From Candidatus Zixiibacteriota bacterium (GTDB taxonomy: Bacteria; Zixibacteria; MSB-5A5; GN15; PGXB01), in assembly GCA_900498245.1 (NCBI GenBank), contig LS998015.1:1988717-2045247 (forward strand): 56,531 nucleotides of DNA, given 5' to 3'. Positions 26,003 through 35,003 of the stretch are shown here, piece after piece. The position numbers were made by a program, and so were the translations under genes. The notes below the pieces were generated by a model that was not told where the DNA came from, ran no database searches, and was given only the letters and a program-made list of their open reading frames with translations. Each line of letters begins with the position of its first letter. Within the stretch, counting starts at the first letter, position 1.

Positions 26003-28576
26003 TTAATCTATCTTCTCGTCCTTTAAACCCATCAGATTTTCCATCGTTTCCAGTACCGTCTCGACCTTAAATGGTTTCGTTATCAGGCTGTCAACTCCCT
26101 TGTCCATCAGGTCGGTGATACTATATTCGACTTCCCAGCCGCTGATAAGAATGGTTCGTATACGGGGATCGAAACTCCTGATTTTGGTAATCAGATCGAG
26201 ACCGCTTATTCCCGGCAGGCCCAGATCCGAAATCAGGACATCGAATTTTTCTTTCCCAGAAAGCATGATTGCTTCCTCGCCGCTGCCGGCGGTTCTGGTT
26301 TCAAATCCGTACGATGTCAGCATTTCTTTCAGAACATCTTTTAAATCCGGTTTGTCCTCGACTATCAGGAGACGTAGACCACCGGTTTCCCGCCCTTTTT
26401 CCTTGTCCGACATCATTCTATTATCTTGATCACTCAAAAGGGGCAGTTCGATCGTGAAAGTGGTGCCCTTATGCGGCGTGGAACTGACTTTGATATCGCC
26501 TCCGTGTGCCCGGATAATATCTCGGCTTATCGAAAGCCCCAGACCCGTTCCCTTTTCCCCTTTGGTGGTATAGAATGGTTCGAAAATTCGGCGCGCCACA
26601 TCCGGCTCGATCCCTTCCCCGGTGTCGGTGACTTTCACTTCTGCCGTCTGGCCGCTCAAGTGGCAGGATACTGTGATTTCCCCCCCTTGGGGCATCGCGT
26701 CCAGGGCGTTTAACAGAAGATTTGTGAAAACCTCCCGTATTTCCGATTGATCGGCCAGAATCGTGGCCGCCTCCCCCATCTCCTTCTTGAGGACGATTTT
26801 CTCGGCCCGCTCATGATTCAGGCGCTCCCATCGCGGCCGGACCATTTCGATGGCGTCATTTATTATTTCCTGCAGATCCGAAACTGTCTTCTGTTTGTCC
26901 TTCTTGGGGCGATAGAGCTGGCGGAGTCTCTGAAGAATCTCCCCCGAATCGAGAGCCGAACGCTCAATCAGGCTGATATCTTTCCTGATTTTGTCTATCA
27001 ATTCGTTCCCCGCTTCGGCTGCTGTCTTGAGTGTCACTATTTGACAGCGGCCCAATATCGCTCCCATGACATTGTTCAGATCATGAAAGACGCCGCTGGC
27101 CAGTTCGCCCATCGTTCGCAGATTCTCCAGCGCATTCAGCCGGTCGTGCCATTTCTGTGTCTGCTCCGAATAGATTTCGATGGTATGATCCTGTTCCCGG
27201 GCCCGGAATATGCGCGCCAGGTAACGGGCGAATGTTTCCAGCATCGGCAGGTGACTGTGAAGATAATCGCCGGTGATCGGCGAACCGATATTCAGTATCC
27301 CCAGGATATTTTTCTCTCCCATAATCGGTATATGAATGATGGATCGAACCCCTTCTTTATAGACCGCATACTCGGTCCGATTTGATATGGCCGAACCGAG
27401 GTTCCCCTGGCTGTAAGGTTTGCCGCTCTGCACGACTTTTTCGAACGTGGTGCCTTCCAGGGGAATTATAACATTGCTCATCAGACTGGAATTTTTGGAG
27501 GCCGTAACGGCTCCCTCGATGACCAGATGATTCTCCAGGGGATTGTACTTCACCAGAGAGACCCGATTGATATGGATAAAATCGTTAATTGCCTGATACA
27601 GGAATTCCGTCATCCGTTGCCGCGACATATCCCCGGCCGCCATCTCGTCCATGGTCGCGAAAATTCTGCCCCAATCCGGCTGGGTCTGAAAGTGGCGCGT
27701 ATGAACCGCCGCCACCATCCGTCTGAGCCGGTTGAAAAACAGGGCCAGCGAATACGAAGTGATATTCGGAACCACACCCGTCAGCAAATACTCCGGATCG
27801 TTCCCGATACGCCCCCCCATAAGGAACCGTACCGACGGCGGGACTTTCATTTCCATCGGGTAAGCCGGCACCGATCCTATCGGAATAAAGGATCGTTCGT
27901 CATCCATCGCTTGATTGAAAATCTCGGCTTCGGTTTCGGTCACGTACGACGGCAATTCCTCATAATGAGAAATCTGACCGGCCATTTTGCGCAGGGCGAA
28001 TCCTTTCCCGCTCCGATAGTAGAGGGCCACCATCCCTCCCCCCAGGAATTCCGCCAGCCAATCCGGGAGAGCCCGCAGAAAAAGATCGGGACTGCGCGCT
28101 TCGGCCATCAATCCCAGCAACTGCCGGGCTATTTCGCCGGAGCCGGCCAACTGATCGTTGATATTGAAAATCAGATTAAAGTAATCCGACACCGTGAATT
28201 CCTGCAGAATGTCGCGAATCTCCCCTTCTTCGACCCTGTCATCGGCGCTCATTAATCCGCCGACGACCAGATTCTCGACCGTAATCGGTCGGAAATATTT
28301 GCCGTCGATCGTCAGGGAATGAGCGGATAATTCGAATTTCTTATAGACAATGGCGTCAAAAATTTCCGGGGAATATTCTCCCCCAAATAGCCCCGCCGGG
28401 ATATAAAGAAAATTCTCTTCTTTGAAATTTAGCAGTTTGTCGGTAACGCAATAAAACAGGCCGGGCAAAACCGTCGTCAAATAGAGACGCGAACTGTGCC
28501 TGGCCGCGGGATTTCCCTTGGCGCCGATCAGGGCCGAATATTGATCTTCACTCAGAATTTTTATCTTGTAACTCAT
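26003..28576 (-). CDS. hybrid sensor histidine kinase with GAF region and receiver domain
   Basis: An 857-residue cytoplasmic signalling protein. No membrane segment or recognised domain is seen in the first 290 residues, though parts look GAF-like. A GAF domain follows (about 305-465). The dimerisation helix has an H-box in GVFHDLNNVMGAI (about 500). The ATPase domain has an N-box LLLNALDAMPQGG, a G1 box DTGEGIEPD and a GTGLGLSISRDI block. A C-terminal receiver (about 735-850) carries the phospho-acceptor Asp in LISDLGLPG, then SGWE and a KPF lysine. All catalytic features appear intact. It follows the GAF protein at 28629 by 52 bases and is probably its partner. Confidence 0.88.
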   Translation of the reverse strand: MSYKIKILSEDQYSALIGAKGNPAARHSSRLYLTTVLPGLFYCVTDKLLNFKEENFLYIPAGLFGGEYSPEIFDAIVYKKFELSAHSLTIDGKYFRPITVENLVVGGLMSADDRVEEGEIRDILQEFTVSDYFNLIFNINDQLAGSGEIARQLLGLMAEARSPDLFLRALPDWLAEFLGGGMVALYYRSGKGFALRKMAGQISHYEELPSYVTETEAEIFNQAMDDERSFIPIGSVPAYPMEMKVPPSVRFLMGGRIGNDPEYLLTGVVPNITSYSLALFFNRLRRMVAAVHTRHFQTQPDWGRIFATMDEMAAGDMSRQRMTEFLYQAINDFIHINRVSLVKYNPLENHLVIEGAVTASKNSSLMSNVIIPLEGTTFEKVVQSGKPYSQGNLGSAISNRTEYAVYKEGVRSIIHIPIMGEKNILGILNIGSPITGDYLHSHLPMLETFARYLARIFRAREQDHTIEIYSEQTQKWHDRLNALENLRTMGELASGVFHDLNNVMGAILGRCQIVTLKTAAEAGNELIDKIRKDISLIERSALDSGEILQRLRQLYRPKKDKQKTVSDLQEIINDAIEMVRPRWERLNHERAEKIVLKKEMGEAATILADQSEIREVFTNLLLNALDAMPQGGEITVSCHLSGQTAEVKVTDTGEGIEPDVARRIFEPFYTTKGEKGTGLGLSISRDIIRAHGGDIKVSSTPHKGTTFTIELPLLSDQDNRMMSDKEKGRETGGLRLLIVEDKPDLKDVLKEMLTSYGFETRTAGSGEEAIMLSGKEKFDVLISDLGLPGISGLDLITKIRSFDPRIRTILISGWEVEYSITDLMDKGVDSLITKPFKVETVLETMENLMGLKDEKID

Positions 28577-28628
28577 CTGCTTTTGTCCCGGGGCCGGTGC
28601 CTTGATATCACCTCCCTGTTGCTCTTGG

Positions 28629-30641
28629 TCAGTTCCCTTTCAGAATCGATAGAGCCCGCTCCGTCGATTTTTCGAGCATCCCCATGATCCGCTCCGTATC
28701 GCCGTTAGTATGCTCGCCTCTGATTCTCAAAAGATCTATGGAGCCCTGAATCGTGGTCATCGGTTCCTTCAGCCGTTTCACGATATTGTTTTCATCGGCC
28801 GGATGATTTTCCCAGGGAATGATCCTTGTTTCATTCTTGAGAAGCGTCCGGCTCAATTGCACCAGTTTTATACCGTTGGCCAGCCGGGTGGTCAAGGCTT
28901 TGCAGAAACTTATCGCCGCCGAATCGTAGGCGAAGCGGTTCCACTCCCGCATTTCTCCCAGGGTAATCGTTCCATAGGTGAGCCCGTTTATGATAACGGG
29001 GATTATCAACGCCGACTGGACCCCCTTGAATAGAAGCATATTGGCCTCGCCGCTTTCGACCGCCGAAGAAGCATCATTCTGATTAATCAAAAGAGGGCGG
29101 CTTTCTGCAAGGGCCAGGTAGTGCCAGGGAATAAGTTCCTTCGATATTACCACCGGCTCGGCATTGATTTCCGCAAACGGGCGAATCGTCTTCAGAGATT
29201 CCGTCACCAGTCTCGTCCGATCATCGCTGATTGACGTAATCCGGCAAAACGTTGTCCCGACACTTTTCAAAAGGATTTCGCAGGCCGCCTCGGACAGGGA
29301 TTCGATATCCCCGCATCTTTCCACGGTCGCTTCGAATGCCGCCAGCGTGCCCAGATACCGGTCTCTCTCCTGCGCCAGATAACGGCTGATCTCCGCTTCG
29401 ACAATCGGTGCGATAGCCGTCGCCAGGAATTCGGCCCGGACCAACTCCCGCGGGCCCAGCCGCCCCGGTTTGGGATGCCCCAGCGTGATAATGCCGATAG
29501 CCGCTCCCCCGCCGACAACCGGTATCGCCAGAAGCGACCTCTGCCCGCAACTGGCAAACAGGGAATCGGCCCGAAAGTCCGCGCGATTCAAAATGTCACC
29601 GACTGCAAGACTCTGGCGGCTCTCGAACAGATGATCGATATAATTTTCCTTGAAAACCGGACTGGTCACGCCGCCCAGGAGGACATTTCCGTTAATCCCG
29701 GCGATATAGCGCCGCAGATTATGACGGTACTTTTCCCGCACCGCCAGCGAAAAATACTCAGCCCCGGTGGCCCGGTGAAAGAGACGGTACAATTCCGGCA
29801 GAATTCCCTTCAAATCGGTGCGCTGAACGGTCAGGTTCCGCGCTTCCGTCAAGAGCCGCAAAGTATTCTCGGCGTAGCCCCGGCGGACATCCTCGTAAAA
29901 TTTCGTCAAACGGGATGAAATCGCGTTCTCGATTCTAAACATCGCTTCGCCGACATTTCTATTTCTATCGGGTTCTTTTTCGGCGCCGACAAGAATCAGG
30001 GCCTGAACTTTTTCCTTAATGGACGGCGTTACGATAAATGCATTCGGCAGCGATTCCTTTATTTGAGCCATAAGGTCCGGAATCGGTTGATGCCGGTCCG
30101 TAATATTCTTTATCAATTCTTTCCTGTCGTCCGCCAGACCGTGCCATCGGAATAATGAAAATCGATCCTCGCGGTTTATCCGCCTGATAACCGCCGCTTC
30201 TTCCCAATGTAATTTGCGACAGAGCAGTTCCGGCAGGATTCGAAACAGTTGATCGGCATTCTGCGCCTCATCAATGGCGCGAATAATATACTCGGTGCCA
30301 TCCGAAAACTTGCTTTGATGACCCTCTGTCAAATCCTGGTTTCTCTTGACCGGGAGCCAAACCGATACTCCGGCCAATAGGAGAGCGATACCGGCGACAA
30401 TGCCTATCGCCGACGCCAGTTCCTGATAGACCGGCTCGGATAAAAAGGGAATTCGCCAAAACAGCATCTGATGGCCGGCCAGTTGAATTACGGAAACCAC
30501 GCCGAGAATCAGCATCCCGGAAAACGCATAGCGATAACTTTCTTTATTATCCTTGAACGCCTTTTCCCTGATTTTGGCCATGAAAATCAAAAGAAGGACA
30601 AAAATGAAGGCGAAAAACAGATCGAGAATAAATTGTGTCAC
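28629..30641 (-). CDS. membrane protein with tandem GAF-like domains and a degenerate kinase dimerisation helix
   Basis: A 670-residue protein with three hydrophobic N-terminal segments (about 5-90). About three GAF-like domains follow (roughly 115-250, 270-420, 440-590). The end (about 610-670) reads as a DHp helix pair, KRLKEPMTTIQGSIDLLR, where the H-box of a kinase (usually SHELRTPL) has Lys in place of the phosphorylated His. There is no ATPase domain after it. It may therefore be a pseudo-kinase that dimerises with, or senses for, the hybrid kinase next to it. The GTG start at 30641 has AGGAG seven bases upstream. The ligands of the GAF domains are unknown. Confidence 0.75.
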   Translation of the reverse strand: MTQFILDLFFAFIFVLLLIFMAKIREKAFKDNKESYRYAFSGMLILGVVSVIQLAGHQMLFWRIPFLSEPVYQELASAIGIVAGIALLLAGVSVWLPVKRNQDLTEGHQSKFSDGTEYIIRAIDEAQNADQLFRILPELLCRKLHWEEAAVIRRINREDRFSLFRWHGLADDRKELIKNITDRHQPIPDLMAQIKESLPNAFIVTPSIKEKVQALILVGAEKEPDRNRNVGEAMFRIENAISSRLTKFYEDVRRGYAENTLRLLTEARNLTVQRTDLKGILPELYRLFHRATGAEYFSLAVREKYRHNLRRYIAGINGNVLLGGVTSPVFKENYIDHLFESRQSLAVGDILNRADFRADSLFASCGQRSLLAIPVVGGGAAIGIITLGHPKPGRLGPRELVRAEFLATAIAPIVEAEISRYLAQERDRYLGTLAAFEATVERCGDIESLSEAACEILLKSVGTTFCRITSISDDRTRLVTESLKTIRPFAEINAEPVVISKELIPWHYLALAESRPLLINQNDASSAVESGEANMLLFKGVQSALIIPVIINGLTYGTITLGEMREWNRFAYDSAAISFCKALTTRLANGIKLVQLSRTLLKNETRIIPWENHPADENNIVKRLKEPMTTIQGSIDLLRIRGEHTNGDTERIMGMLEKSTERALSILKGN

Positions 30642-30948
30642 GGCGCCTCTCCTGATTTCAGAAATGGTTATTTGCCTTGGGCTTATCCTTTTTCATATTG
30701 TCGGCAAATTTTGTCCTTTCTGCACCGTCCACAACCGATCGAAAGATGACTGCGCCCCATAAAAATTGGGCGCCGCCCACAGTTTAACGCCCCTGTTCAG
30801 TTGCGCAGACCTTGCACATGCCCCGCTAATACCCGTTCCGGCAACCTCTTAGAAAGTTCCTGCCGTCCCGGCACTCCCCTTGCGAATAAATACCCGCAAA
30901 TTGGCGGAAAGGATTCTCTAAACTCGCCTTTGGCGATGGGGAGGTTCA
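30642..30948. other. intergenic region between divergent genes
   Basis: 307 bases with no gene I can support. It must hold promoters for both flanking genes, but no convincing -35/-10 pair was found. A hairpin-forming repeat GCGCCC / GGGCGC (30752-30773) with an A-rich loop might be an operator. Confidence 0.4.
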
Positions 30949-31740
30949 ATGAAAAAATATTCGCTGAAGATATCTCTTCTTTTTATGGCCGTCGTCATGA
31001 CGGCGGCTCTGATCGGATGTTCCGACAATTCGGTCTCGGATGTGACTCCTGTCGCCGGAACCTCCGTACAGGATTATTTCCCCCTGAAAGCCGGCGCTAC
31101 GGTCGATTATACGGTGCAGGACAAGGTCCATCAGATCGTATCCCACCAGAAATTTACCGTCGCCGGACCGGTGGTCTTCAACGGTCAGTCCAATTATCAG
31201 TGGATTTACCGTTCCGTCGAATATCCCAACTATCGTGACACCGGTTTCTTCTGCATCGATGGGAACGCACTATATTATTATGAAAACCCCGGCGCCCAGC
31301 CGGAGAAGATTCTTGAAGGTCCTCTCATCATCGGTAAATCGTGGGAGCGGTTCGCCCCCACCAACAACTGGTCGAACGACACCACCACTCTGATCGATAT
31401 CCTGACCGGGAATAACGGCAAGGGTGAAGATTCTCTCGTCACCGGCGGCGGGATTCAGACCGAATATGATCTTGAGGACGACGGCGGAACTATCGCCACG
31501 AAAAATTTCCCGACCACGGGCGGCAATTATGCCATCGTTGCGGCGGTCGAGGAGCTTACGCTCGCCGACGGCAACAGCTATATTAATTGCCTCCGGATCG
31601 AGAATAGGACGGGCGCGTACATCAATTATTACTGGTATGCGCCGGGGGCCGGTCTGGTCCGCTATGTAATCGGGGCCAATCCCGGAGTTCCCTCCGATGG
31701 CCAGATAGTAGGCGAAATGGCCTCACAGCGGCCGTTCTGA
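30949..31740 (+). CDS. exported lipoprotein of unknown function
   Basis: A 263-residue protein with a lipoprotein signal ending AALIGC (lipidated Cys at 24), and beta-rich thereafter. DYFPLKAGATVDYTV begins a repeated 'PL.GATW.Y' type domain seen in many FCB-group lipoproteins. It contains the late YYWYAPGAGLVRYV, which resembles the end of those modules. GGGAGG lies four bases before the ATG. It is a single-gene unit with a terminator. No enzymatic motif seen. Confidence 0.8.
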   Translation: MKKYSLKISLLFMAVVMTAALIGCSDNSVSDVTPVAGTSVQDYFPLKAGATVDYTVQDKVHQIVSHQKFTVAGPVVFNGQSNYQWIYRSVEYPNYRDTGFFCIDGNALYYYENPGAQPEKILEGPLIIGKSWERFAPTNNWSNDTTTLIDILTGNNGKGEDSLVTGGGIQTEYDLEDDGGTIATKNFPTTGGNYAIVAAVEELTLADGNSYINCLRIENRTGAYINYYWYAPGAGLVRYVIGANPGVPSDGQIVGEMASQRPF

Positions 31741-31776
31741 GCCCTGTTCGCGGGTCGATTGTTTTGTCTCTGAAAC

Positions 31777-31802
31777 GCCGGTCGGGTGGTCCCCCGACCG
31801 GC
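31777..31802 (+). terminator. rho-independent terminator of the lipoprotein gene
   Basis: A perfect 10-bp stem GCCGGTCGGG / CCCGACCGGC with a 6-base loop, followed by TGCTTTATTT. It lies 37 bases after the stop. It faces the convergent rnhC gene and may serve both strands. Confidence 0.8.
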
Positions 31803-31833
31803 TGCTTTATTTAATATTCAGCGTGTGAAGCCA

Positions 31834-32499
31834 TCAACCGACGGCTCTTTGATAATTTTTGAAATGCACCTTGGCGACTTTGTCCAGCGCCTCGGCGCCG
31901 TACTTCCGCACAAACTGCACCGCCGCCCGATCGACAATATCACCGGCCCCCTTCGGCAGGGCCATGCCGTAAAGCGAAGAATATTTTTCCATCTGTTTGA
32001 TAAATCCGGCCCGGGCCAGGATCGAGGCCGCCGCCACCTGCGCGATCGCCTCCGCCCGCACCTCTTGATGCAGAACGATCTGCTTGCCCTTCTCCATCAG
32101 GGCCTTTTCGATGAAATCGGTCTTTCCGAATTTATCAGAGATAGCCAGATCGACCTTGTGGTCCGAGGCGATATTTTCTATCACCCGGCTGTGCCCCCAG
32201 GCCAAAAGACGGTTCAAATTTCTGATTTTAGCATAAAGTTGATTGTACTTCTCCGGCCCGATAAGGACCACGGTATGATGAAAATTCGCTTCGATCCAGG
32301 CGCTGAGCGAAACGATTTTGCCGTCGGTGATTTTCTTCGAATCGCGAACCCCGGCCGCCGTCAGCTTTTCCGCCTCTTCCCGATTGCAGAGAACCCCGGC
32401 TATCACCAGGGGACCGAAGAAATCCCCCTTACCGGATTCATCCACCCCTAAAATATTTTCGGCCGTTTCCTTCCTAATTGGCCCGCTCCATATATTCAT
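31834..32499 (-). CDS. rnhC: ribonuclease HIII-type enzyme lacking the N-terminal domain
   Basis: A 221-residue type 2 RNase H. The catalytic loop reads GVDESGKGDFFGPLV (18-32), which is the HIII signature (HII enzymes have GRG). Other acidic residues are in VRDSKKI, and DLAISDKFG follows later. HIII enzymes are normally about 300 residues with a TBP-like N-terminal domain; here almost nothing precedes the catalytic domain, so this is a short form. The start overlaps the efp 3' end by 26 bases. It removes RNA from RNA-DNA hybrids. Last gene of the chaperone-to-efp operon. Confidence 0.8.
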   Translation of the reverse strand: MNIWSGPIRKETAENILGVDESGKGDFFGPLVIAGVLCNREEAEKLTAAGVRDSKKITDGKIVSLSAWIEANFHHTVVLIGPEKYNQLYAKIRNLNRLLAWGHSRVIENIASDHKVDLAISDKFGKTDFIEKALMEKGKQIVLHQEVRAEAIAQVAAASILARAGFIKQMEKYSSLYGMALPKGAGDIVDRAAVQFVRKYGAEALDKVAKVHFKNYQRAVG

Positions 32500-33034
32500 T
32501 GGTCCGGGTATCGATTCTGACTTTATCCCCCTCTTTAACGAACAGGGGAACTTTTATCTGCAGACCGGTTTCCACTTTGGCCGGTTTCATGATATTCGAT
32601 ACGGAGTCACCCTTCACCGCCGGCTCCGATTCCGTCACTACCAGAACCACCGATGCCGGCAGTTCCACCGAAATCGGCCGCCCCTCGAAAAAGAGCATAT
32701 CATACTCGTGATTTTCCATCAGGTACCATTTGGCGTCACCCAGATGCTCGGCGTCTATCGTGTACTGCTCGTACGATTTGATATCCATAAACGTGTATTC
32801 ATCGCCCTGGGAATAAAGATACTGCAGGGTCCGCATTTCCAGATCCGGCTGATCGAAATTCTCGGTGGTCAGGAAAGATTTTTCGATAACCTGCCCGGTT
32901 ATAAGATGTTTCATTTTGGCCTTCACATGCGGGCGCCCGCGGCCCATCTTGACATGCTGAAAATCGACAATTATATACGGTGCTCCCTCATACATCATCT
33001 TGGCACCTTTTCGGAACTCATTGGGAGAAATCAT
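32474..33034 (-). CDS. efp: translation elongation factor P
   Basis: A 186-residue protein, normal length, with three beta-barrel domains. The family start ISPNEFRKG is present, and the last domain carries GDKVRIDTRTNEYMER. EF-P rescues ribosomes stalled at polyproline. The loop tip reads KMGRGRPHV, with Arg at position 32, where E. coli has the modified Lys34 and where Arg32 forms are either rhamnosylated or unmodified. No EarP, EpmA or YmfI-like modifier is visible in the window. GGAGG lies four bases upstream, and an own promoter is predicted. Confidence 0.96.
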   Translation of the reverse strand: MISPNEFRKGAKMMYEGAPYIIVDFQHVKMGRGRPHVKAKMKHLITGQVIEKSFLTTENFDQPDLEMRTLQYLYSQGDEYTFMDIKSYEQYTIDAEHLGDAKWYLMENHEYDMLFFEGRPISVELPASVVLVVTESEPAVKGDSVSNIMKPAKVETGLQIKVPLFVKEGDKVRIDTRTNEYMERAN

Positions 33035-33061
33035 CCAACCTCCATAATCATTTGCCGCGCC

Positions 33062-33090
33062 AATATAGAGAAAATGACCCGGTCTGGCAA
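33062..33090 (-). promoter_or_regulatory. promoter of efp
   Basis: TTGCCA (33085-33090), a 17-base spacer and TATATT (33062-33067) on the - strand, inside the gap between the kinase gene and efp. It would let efp-rnhC be transcribed independently of heat-shock control. Confidence 0.6.
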
Positions 33091-33095
33091 CTGAT

Positions 33096-34940
33096 TTATG
33101 ATTGATTGGCCGCCGCGTTGGCGCGACTCCGATGACCCTTTGATTTCGGCTGGGGAAGAATGATTGTGAAGATTGTTCCCGTCTCCAGTGATGAGCAAAA
33201 ATCGATCAGCCCGCCGTGAAGCGAAACTATCTTTTGTGCCAGGGAAAGGCCCAAACCTGCCCCCGACGGCGAACCGGAGTAGAATGGCGTGAATATCTTC
33301 TCCCTGGCCTCCTCGGGAATCCCCGGTCCGTTGTCGGCGATATTTATCTCAAGCCCCTGTTTTACATTTATCAGATTGATTGCGACTCGGCCATTCTTTC
33401 CGGAAATCGCTTTGCAGCCATTATCAATTACATTCCCGAGGGCTTGCTTCAGGAGAAGAGGATCTCCGCTCACCAAACACCCCGCCTGACAATTATTTTC
33501 CAGGGTGATTGTAACTTCGGGGTATTTTCTTTGATGCGACTCTCTCACTTCGGCCAGCAGGGCTTCCATATTGAATTCCTGCCCGTCCAGTTTCAGGGGT
33601 TTGGCGAAATCGAGAAACCGCCCCACCAGCTCCGCCGCCTCTCTGGCCTCCTTCAGAAGCGACCCGACATTTTCTTTCACCGGGGTGCTTTCTTCGGTTC
33701 GCTTGTCGATAAGTCTGGCGAACCCCATTATGGCCGCCGTCGAGTTCCTCAATTGGTGCGCCAAACCTCCCGACATTTCACCCAGCGATGCCATCCGGCG
33801 ATTCAACTCCAACTCCTGCTGCAACCGCCTGGCCTCGGTCCGATCATTCAATATCAGGGAAAGCCCCAGACGGTCCCCCTCGCTGTCAAGTAAAGGGGTT
33901 ATGGAAGCCGACAAAATAATTTCCCCCCGCTCGGTATCCGGCAACTGCAGGTCCCGGGCTTGTATCGAGTCCCCCTCCGCAAGGTACTCATCGATCAGAT
34001 TCAGGAGCCCCGGATATGGCCCCAGCGTCACGCGGAAATTTTCCCCGCCCCGGGCGCCGTATTCCAGACCAAGCATGCCGGCCGCGGCGCGGTTGAGAGT
34101 AGCCACCTGCCCGTCGTTGTCAATCGTGATGACTCCGGTCTGAATCGACTTCAATATATAATTGTTGTATATTTCCAGGTCTTCGGCTCTCCGGGTGATA
34201 TAGTCATTGAGCCGCCTTAATTCCTCTTCTTTCCCCTTTAAATCATTAATGATTCCCTCGTAGGTGTCGATCAATTCGGCGACCTCATTATTCGCCGTAC
34301 TGTCATATTTTCCGAAAGCCGCCGCCTTTTCTTTCAATCGATTAAAGGGATTGATAACGAAATGGATCAGGCGAATCGACGCATATATTATGACCGCGAT
34401 TCCGAGAATGGCGAAATAAATCAAAATCTTCCCGGCATTTTGCACCGATCCCAGAAGCGTGTTTTCCTTGCCGGCCACGACCACATACCGCGAGCCGAGA
34501 TGCTCCGCCGGGAAAAATACCAGACTGGTGGCGGTTTCATCGTTATACCGATAAAGGCTCTGATTGTGAAGAAGCGGCCGCAGATCCGCAAGCGCCAGGG
34601 TCGGATCGAATGTCATAAAAATGCTGTCGGTCCCCGCCTCCTTCTGAATCTCCAATACCCGCTCGTAGGTCATCGGAATCAGGGACAGCGTTTTCACCCC
34701 GTAATTTTTTTTGATGGCTGATGCGGCACTATCCGACATGGTCAGCGAATGCTCCCAAATCAAATCATCGGTCGCTGCCACGGCCGCTTCCGTCAATTCC
34801 TCCCGGACCTGGTTTTCCAGCGATTCCCGCACTCTGAAAAGGGCATAGTGCGACGCAAAATTCAGGGCCACCATGACCAGAACGATAAGCGCCACTCCCA
34901 GGCTTACTTCCACCTGAAAATCTTTTTTCTTGGTCTTCAT
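33096..34940 (-). CDS. membrane sensor histidine kinase with HAMP and PAS domains
   Basis: A 614-residue kinase. Two membrane helices (about 13-33 and 175-197) enclose a periplasmic sensor. A HAMP-like segment with a short coiled coil follows (about 198-260), then PAS (about 262-370), then the DHp helix with GEMSGGLAHQLRNSTAAIMG (His is the phospho-acceptor). The ATPase domain has an N-box NVIDNGCKAI and DNGPGIPEE, then GAGLGLSLAQ. No response regulator is adjacent. The nearest is the NtrC-type activator at 45222, and this kinase type (HAMP-PAS, NtrB/PilS-like) often pairs with such activators. It follows prepilin peptidase by 63 bases. Confidence 0.88.
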   Translation of the reverse strand: MKTKKKDFQVEVSLGVALIVLVMVALNFASHYALFRVRESLENQVREELTEAAVAATDDLIWEHSLTMSDSAASAIKKNYGVKTLSLIPMTYERVLEIQKEAGTDSIFMTFDPTLALADLRPLLHNQSLYRYNDETATSLVFFPAEHLGSRYVVVAGKENTLLGSVQNAGKILIYFAILGIAVIIYASIRLIHFVINPFNRLKEKAAAFGKYDSTANNEVAELIDTYEGIINDLKGKEEELRRLNDYITRRAEDLEIYNNYILKSIQTGVITIDNDGQVATLNRAAAGMLGLEYGARGGENFRVTLGPYPGLLNLIDEYLAEGDSIQARDLQLPDTERGEIILSASITPLLDSEGDRLGLSLILNDRTEARRLQQELELNRRMASLGEMSGGLAHQLRNSTAAIMGFARLIDKRTEESTPVKENVGSLLKEAREAAELVGRFLDFAKPLKLDGQEFNMEALLAEVRESHQRKYPEVTITLENNCQAGCLVSGDPLLLKQALGNVIDNGCKAISGKNGRVAINLINVKQGLEINIADNGPGIPEEAREKIFTPFYSGSPSGAGLGLSLAQKIVSLHGGLIDFCSSLETGTIFTIILPQPKSKGHRSRANAAANQS

Positions 34941-35003
34941 ACCTTTCCGTATGAATTATCGGCGGAACGCGGATTTGATTGAGATTGAGATGACGGCCGA
35001 CTG

